Positions 12,400 through 15,754 of a DNA stretch of 15,754 bases are shown in pieces. The stretch spans positions 1 through 15,754 of the forward strand of contig JAKAMV010000130.1 in assembly GCA_021812735.1 (NCBI GenBank), in the 5' to 3' direction. The DNA comes from Chloroflexota bacterium (GTDB lineage Bacteria > Chloroflexota > Limnocylindria > Limnocylindrales > CSP1-4). The notes beneath the pieces were generated by a model. It made no database searches. It saw only the letters and a program-made list of their open reading frames with translations, and had not been told where the DNA came from. A program made the position numbers and the translations under genes. How positions within the stretch are numbered: the stretch's first letter is position 1; every line of letters begins with the position of its first letter.

Positions 12400-13226
12400 C
12401 CAGCCGTGGCGCCCACCGTCAGGAAGAAGCGGCCCGTCGAGCGGACGTCGAGGCCGGCGAACCCGGCCCGGGCGAGCGCCGCCTCGACAACCTCGGGGTC
12501 GTGGTACGTCCAGCCCGCCTCAGGCGGCGGTCCGCCGGCGGGATCGGGCCGCAGCTCCACCACCGAGAGCGCCCCACCGCGGCGCAGCCTGCCCCGGAGC
12601 GAGGCCGCCGCCGAATCGAGGCCCGCGCCGCGCACGCGCCCGAGCATGAACACGGCCACGAGGGCATCGAAGGCGGGCTCGTCTCCGGCCAGCGCCCACG
12701 GATCGGCGACATGGAGGTGGGCGCGCAGCCGGTGCGCCACCAGCCTCGCCCGCGCGATGTCGAGGGCGGCCGTGTCCGCGTCGAGGGCGTGGAGCTCGCC
12801 GCGCTCGGCGAGGAGGGGCGAGAAGAAGCCCACGCCGGCGGCGGGCTCGAGGATGCGGCCCTCGAGCGGCTGCGCGTCGAGCCAGCGGGTGACCACGTCC
12901 AGCTCCGCGGCCCAGGCCGCATCATGGATCGCACCGCGCTCGAACGGCCCGCGGCGGAGATACCAGCCATCCGGGAAGGCCGGGGCGGCCCGCGGCGGTT
13001 GCCCGTGACCTGCGAGGGCCGGCGCGCCCGGGTCCGCGCCCGGGCCGGTCCCCGCGGCGGCGCGCTCCTTCAGCGCAGCCCGGAGCCGACCGCGGAGGAA
13101 CGTGTTCGAGCCGGCGCGGCCGAGGCACGTCGGGCAGAGCTGCGCCCACGCCTCCAGGTCGCCCGGGCTCTGGGCGGTCCAGTCGGTGCCGCACCAGAGG
13201 CACGCGAAGCTGGCACGGTACGGCAT
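12396..13226 (-). CDS. Class I SAM-dependent methyltransferase with N-terminal zinc ribbon
   Basis: The 276-residue protein begins with a zinc-ribbon-like CLWCGTDW (C9, C12) and LCPTCLGRAG (C31, C34), then a low-complexity linker (about 52-82). DGWYLRRGPFERGAIHDAAW (86-105) precedes a Rossmann-like methyltransferase core. SAM motif I is ILEPAAGVGFFSPLL (125-139), the acidic end of strand 2 is LHALDADTAAL (145-155), and FDALVAVFMLGRV (186-198) fits motif post II/IV. The C-terminus GFAGLDVRSTGRFFLTVGA is the usual last strand pair. Target is unknown. ATG 13226 has GGAGG 7 nt upstream, an excellent site. It is 23 nt behind the cobalamin-binding-protein gene and likely co-transcribed with it. A nucleic-acid or protein substrate would suit a zinc ribbon, but this is conjecture. 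Confidence 0.88.
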   Translation of the reverse strand: MPYRASFACLWCGTDWTAQSPGDLEAWAQLCPTCLGRAGSNTFLRGRLRAALKERAAAGTGPGADPGAPALAGHGQPPRAAPAFPDGWYLRRGPFERGAIHDAAWAAELDVVTRWLDAQPLEGRILEPAAGVGFFSPLLAERGELHALDADTAALDIARARLVAHRLRAHLHVADPWALAGDEPAFDALVAVFMLGRVRGAGLDSAAASLRGRLRRGGALSVVELRPDPAGGPPPEAGWTYHDPEVVEAALARAGFAGLDVRSTGRFFLTVGATAG

Positions 13227-13249
13227 CGCCTGACCTCCGGCGCCGTCGC

Positions 13250-14140
13250 TCAGTCGACCTGGGCGAAGCTGTCGATCGGCGACAGCCCGTCGAACGCCTT
13301 CGGGTCCACGATCTCGGCCAGCACCTCGATCCCGTCGACGATGCGCGGACCCGGTCGCGAGAAGTACGCCGAGCCGTCGACGGCGAACACCCGGCCGGCC
13401 CGCACGGCGCGCAGCTCCGTCCACCACTCGGGCCTGGGCAGCTCCCGCCAGGCGGCCACGGTTGCCGGGAGGTCGATGTACGCCGGCATCAGCACGACGA
13501 TCTCCGGATCCACCTCGCGGAGGGCGGTCCACGTGGTGGGCGCCGGCCTCTCGTGCTCCCGGCCGAGGAGCTCCCAGCAGCCCGCGAGGCGCGCCTGCTC
13601 CGGGATCCAGCGGCCGACGGCGACCGGCGGGTCGAGCCACTCGAGCGCGGCGAGCCGGGGCGCCGCGAAACCGTGGTCCCGCCGCGCCAGCACGATCCCC
13701 TCGATGGCCTTCAGCCGCTCCCTCAGCCCGGCCACCACCTCGAGCGCCTCGTCCTCCGCCTCGGTCATGGCGCCGACCGTCTGGATGGCGTTGAGGACGC
13801 CCTCCACAGACACCGGGTCCAGGCTCAGCACCGTGACCCCGCCGCCCATCTGGTCGGTGATCGCGCGAAGCTCGCGGGGCCCCTCGACGCACACCCGGTT
13901 GATGTCCGAGGCGATCACGAGGTCCGGGGCAGCTCCCTCGAGGGCGGGCCGGTCGAGCTCGAGCAGCACGGGCCCCGCCTGCGCTTCGGGCGGGCGACGC
14001 CGAGCGCGGCGGGCGAGGACCGGCAGCGCGCGCGCCTCGGGCGGCTCATCGCAGGAGGAGGTGACGCCGACGAGCTCGTCGCCGAGCCCGAGCGCGAACA
14101 CGATCTCGGTGGCGGCGGGGTGGAGCGACACGATGCGCAC
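13250..14140 (-). CDS. BtuF-like cobalamin-binding / ABC substrate-binding-type protein, no signal peptide
   Basis: The 296-residue protein starts RIVSLHPAATEIVFALGLGDELVG-like (residues 2-25), the standard opening of the BtuF/FhuD helical-backbone binding-protein fold. SSCDEPPEARALPVL, PDLVIASDINRVC (72-84) and VGAMTEAEDEALEVV follow, and DPEIVVLMPAYID lies in the C-terminal lobe. Family members bind vitamin B12 or corrinoids. No signal peptide or lipobox is seen and no BtuC/BtuD genes are near, so it may be a cytoplasmic corrinoid-binding protein or rely on a distant transporter. The start is GTG 14140, 6 nt after TAGACT, again a leaderless arrangement. It is the first gene of a two-gene unit with the zinc-ribbon methyltransferase. 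Cobalamin binding is family inference; heme or siderophore ligands are alternatives. Confidence 0.88.
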   Translation of the reverse strand: MRIVSLHPAATEIVFALGLGDELVGVTSSCDEPPEARALPVLARRARRRPPEAQAGPVLLELDRPALEGAAPDLVIASDINRVCVEGPRELRAITDQMGGGVTVLSLDPVSVEGVLNAIQTVGAMTEAEDEALEVVAGLRERLKAIEGIVLARRDHGFAAPRLAALEWLDPPVAVGRWIPEQARLAGCWELLGREHERPAPTTWTALREVDPEIVVLMPAYIDLPATVAAWRELPRPEWWTELRAVRAGRVFAVDGSAYFSRPGPRIVDGIEVLAEIVDPKAFDGLSPIDSFAQVD

Positions 14141-14146
14141 GAGCCC

Positions 14147-14152
14147 AGTCTA
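14147..14152 (-). promoter_or_regulatory. Putative -10 box (TAGACT) for the BtuF-like gene, leaderless
   Basis: TAGACT matches TATAAT at four of six positions and is 6 nt (GGGCTC) before the GTG at 14140. The -35 region shows no match. Confidence 0.55.
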
Positions 14153-14200
14153 CGGGGCGCCGCCCAGGCCGCCCCGCAGCGCGGCGCGAACCCGCCCTGG

Positions 14201-14233
14201 AATCGAAACGGCCCCGCGGCGGTGCGGGGCCGT
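14201..14233 (-). terminator. Intrinsic terminator of the ferredoxin gene
   Basis: On the minus strand ACGGCCCCGC and GCGGGGCCGT form a perfect 10-bp stem around a 6-nt loop, followed by TTTCGATT. It lies 33 nt past the ferredoxin stop. A second 7-bp hairpin (TGGCCGG/CCGGCCA, 14244-14261) sits between them. Confidence 0.85.
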
Positions 14234-14265
14234 GACGAGTGCCTGGCCGGTGGTCCGGCCATCGA

Positions 14266-14556
14266 TCAGGCGGGCGGCTTGAGCGCGTCGAGGGCGGCGC
14301 GCGCCGCGTCCTTGTCCTGGTACCACTGCGCGTTGATCGGCGTGTAGCCGGTCCACTCGGCCGGGACGCTCTCCTCCGGGAAGATCGCGTTGACGGGGCA
14401 CTCGGGCTCACACGCGCCGCAGTCGATGCACTCGTTCGGGTCGATGTAGAGCATCCGGTCCGTGCCCTCATCGAGGTGGATGCAGTCCACCGGGCACACT
14501 GACACGCACGCGGTGTCCATCACGTCGACGCAGGGCTCGGCGATCACGTACGTCAT
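14266..14556 (-). CDS. fdxA: 7Fe ferredoxin ([3Fe-4S][4Fe-4S])
   Basis: This 96-residue acidic ferredoxin has the cysteine spacing of bacterial 7Fe ferredoxins. C9, C17 and C53 fit the [3Fe-4S] ligands and C21, C43, C46 and C49 the [4Fe-4S] ligands, with C25 the extra free cysteine. The sequence CIDCGACEPECPVNAIF (43-59) is diagnostic, and the C-terminal extension with YTPINAQWY is characteristic of FdxA. It carries low-potential electrons in the cytosol and could serve the KorAB enzyme encoded about 10 kb away; the pairing is inference. ATG 14556 has AGGAGA 11 nt upstream. It is monocistronic, with its own terminator, and divergent from the PotA-type gene. Confidence 0.96.
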   Translation of the reverse strand: MTYVIAEPCVDVMDTACVSVCPVDCIHLDEGTDRMLYIDPNECIDCGACEPECPVNAIFPEESVPAEWTGYTPINAQWYQDKDAARAALDALKPPA

Positions 14557-14619
14557 TTGGGGGGTTGTCTCCTGGTCGTTGTGGCGGCTGATACATCGGA
14601 CGAGGCGATTCTGACCCGA

Positions 14620-14628
14620 AGCGTATCA
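14620..14628 (-). promoter_or_regulatory. Candidate extended -10 (TGATACGCT) of the ferredoxin gene
   Basis: TGnTACGCT resembles an extended -10 element and would give a leader of about 57 nt that includes the AGGAGA ribosome-binding site. No -35 is evident. Confidence 0.4.
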
Positions 14629-14676
14629 CCGCGTGGGACCCACGGGACGGCATTGCGTACCGGCCCAGCCCGCCGT

Positions 14677-14694
14677 GCGGATCATCCGCGGATC
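14677..14694. promoter_or_regulatory. Overlapping palindromes upstream of the PotA-type promoter, candidate operator
   Basis: GCGGATCATCCGCGGATC contains GCGGAT-c-ATCCGC (14677-14689) and the overlapping perfect palindrome ATCCGCGGAT (14684-14693). That makes three half-sites ending 5 bp before the TTGACA box. The place and symmetry suit a dimeric regulator. No candidate regulator is encoded nearby. Confidence 0.4.
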
Positions 14695-14698
14695 GTTC

Positions 14699-14727
14699 TT
14701 GACACGGCGACAGGGCGCCCGTAGCGT
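14699..14727 (+). promoter_or_regulatory. Promoter of the PotA-type gene (TTGACA-N17-TAGCGT)
   Basis: A perfect TTGACA (14699-14704) and TAGCGT (14722-14727) are separated by exactly 17 nt. The transcript would start near 14734, giving a leader of about 68 nt. This is the best sigma-70-type promoter in the window. Confidence 0.8.
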
Positions 14728-14801
14728 GCGGCCCACCCCAGCGAATGCGCCCCGGCTGCGGCGGACTCCACCCCGGCCCTGACCAGGAGCCAAGTTCAAG
14801 C

Positions 14802-15754
14802 GTGACGCCCACCCCGCACTCGCCCTCGCCCGGTCCTGCGGTTCGACTGTCGGGCCTGGCCAAGCGCTACGGTGACGTCACGGCCGTCGCGGGAATCGAC
14901 CTCGAGATCGCCGACGGCGAGTTCTTCTCGATGCTCGGGCCGTCCGGATCGGGCAAGACCACCACGCTGCGGATGATCGCGGGCTTCGAGAAGCCGAGCG
15001 CGGGGACGATCGTGCTGGGCGGCCGGGACGTCACGGGCATGCCGCCGTTCGAGCGTGACGTGAACACCGTGTTCCAGGACTACGCCCTGTTCCCGCACAT
15101 GACGGTGGGCGACAACGTCGCCTATGGCCTGGTCGTCCGCAAGGTGCCCAAGGCCGAGCGGGTCCGGCGCGTCGGCGAGATGCTGGACCTGATCCGCCTC
15201 GGCGGCTATGAGAAGCGCAAGCCGGGCCAGCTCTCGGGCGGCCAGCGGCAGCGGGTCGCCCTCGCGCGGGCCCTCGTGAACCAGCCCCGTCTGCTCCTCC
15301 TCGACGAGCCGCTCGGCGCTCTGGACCTCAAGCTCCGCGAGGAGATGCAGCTGGAGCTCAAGCAGATCCAGGACGGGGTCGGCATCACGTTCATCTACGT
15401 GACCCACGACCAGGAGGAGGCGCTCACGATGAGCGACCGGATCGCGGTGTTCAACGCGGGCCGGATCGAGCAGGTGGGCGCGCCGGCCGAGCTGTACGAG
15501 CGTCCCGCCACCCGCTTCGTCGCGGGGTTCGTCGGGACCTCCAACCTGATCAGCGGCGACGCGGCCCAGGCGATCACCGGCCGCCGGGCGACGTTCACCG
15601 TGCGGCCGGAGAAGATCCGCCTCGGCGACGCCGACGCGGCACCGGACGGGGACGAGTACGCCGCGGCCGGCCGGATCCGCAGCGTCGTCTACCTGGGCTC
15701 GGACACCCGGTACTTCGTCACCCTCGACGCCAACACGGAGCTCGTGGTGACGCA
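14802..15754 (+). CDS. PotA-type ABC transporter ATPase (spermidine/putrescine-like), 3' end outside window
   Basis: The frame is open to the right edge (317 codons seen, no stop). It is a classical importer ATPase: Walker [10 protein letters not shown] (46-54), Q-loop Gln92 in [13 protein letters not shown], signature [15 protein letters not shown] (144-158), Walker B LLLLDEP (164-170), D-loop LGALD, and switch His202 in [18 protein letters not shown]. After about residue 240 a TOBE-like region starts, with [10 protein letters not shown] and [10 protein letters not shown] (265-274), as in PotA/CysA/MalK-type subunits. The combination FVGTSNLI...VRPEKI favours the spermidine/putrescine or similar polyamine group. 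GTG 14802 is preceded by AGGAG with 12-nt spacing, slightly long. Membrane and binding-protein genes are expected downstream, beyond the window. Confidence 0.93.
   Translation, partial: MTPTPHSPSPGPAVRLSGLAKRYGDVTAVAGIDLEIADGEFFSMLGPSGSGKTTTLRMIAGFEKPSAGTIVLGGRDVTGMPPFERDVNTVFQDYALFPHMTVGDNVAYGLVVRKVPKAERVRRVGEMLDLIRLGGYEKRKPGQLSGGQRQRVALARALVNQPRLLLLDEPLGALDLKLREEMQLELKQIQDGVGITFIYVTHDQEEALTMSDRIAVFNAGRIEQVGAPAELYERPATRFVAGFVGTSNLISGDAAQAITGRRATFTVRPEKIRLGDADAAPDGDEYAAAGRIRSVVYLGSDTRYFVTLDANTELVVT

Noticed and set aside
12501..14282. 593-codon plus-strand open frame opposite the methyltransferase and BtuF-like genes
   Set aside because: Low-complexity Arg/Ser/Pro/Ala translation without recognisable domains, and antisense to two well-supported genes.
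14796..15407. 203-codon minus-strand open frame near the right edge
   Set aside because: It is antisense to the PotA-type ATPase, whose Walker A, signature and Walker B motifs are all intact.

Overview
The window is a gene-dense, very GC-rich stretch of bacterial chromosome. It has short intergenic gaps, many GTG starts, stop/start overlaps, and several starts that appear leaderless, with a TAnnnT-like -10 box only 6-8 nt before the start codon. The GC content, leaderless starts, a fused KorA with CBS-domain partners, and a 7Fe ferredoxin fit a high-GC lineage such as Chloroflexota (Limnocylindria/Ellin6529-like is my best guess). An actinobacterial source cannot be excluded from the sequence alone. 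I see no insertion sequences, phage genes, CRISPR arrays, tRNAs or rRNAs.

Region 1 (1-4560, minus strand) is one tight operon read right to left: a CBS-pair protein, KorA (2-oxoacid:ferredoxin oxidoreductase, gamma-alpha fusion), KorB, a zinc-ribbon CBS protein, a receiver-like protein, and the N-terminus of an M24 (Xaa-Pro) peptidase cut by the window edge. Neighbouring genes overlap by 4 nt or are separated by 4 nt. The enzyme makes (or consumes) acyl-CoA and CO2 with ferredoxin as electron partner; the CBS proteins are plausible energy-charge sensors for it. A divergent EamA-type exporter (4675-5649, plus) shares the promoter region.

Region 2 (5663-9377, minus) looks like a small catabolic or accessory block. 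It holds a tautomerase, an NTF2/SnoaL-like protein and an alpha/beta hydrolase in one operon, an alpha/beta hydrolase fused to a LuxR-type DNA-binding domain with its own strong promoter, and an HpcH/HpaI-type aldolase.

Region 3 (9378-9817) contains no large gene. It carries a plausible 32-residue membrane peptide gene with a Shine-Dalgarno site, a leader hairpin, two downstream hairpins and a strong terminator.

Region 4 (9818-12363) contains proline dehydrogenase (minus), a divergent two-TM membrane protein (plus) and pyrroline-5-carboxylate reductase (minus), so proline catabolism and proline synthesis lie close together. Each of the two divergent transcripts seems to open with a short leaderless reading frame. 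The one ahead of proline dehydrogenase ends in a Pro-Pro-Pro run right before that gene's ribosome-binding site.

Region 5 (12396-14556, minus) has a zinc-ribbon SAM methyltransferase, a BtuF-like cobalamin-binding protein without signal peptide, a strong intrinsic terminator, and a 7Fe ferredoxin that could serve KorAB. Divergent from it, a PotA-type ABC ATPase (14802 to the right edge, plus) starts behind a TTGACA-N17-TAGCGT promoter and is cut by the window end.
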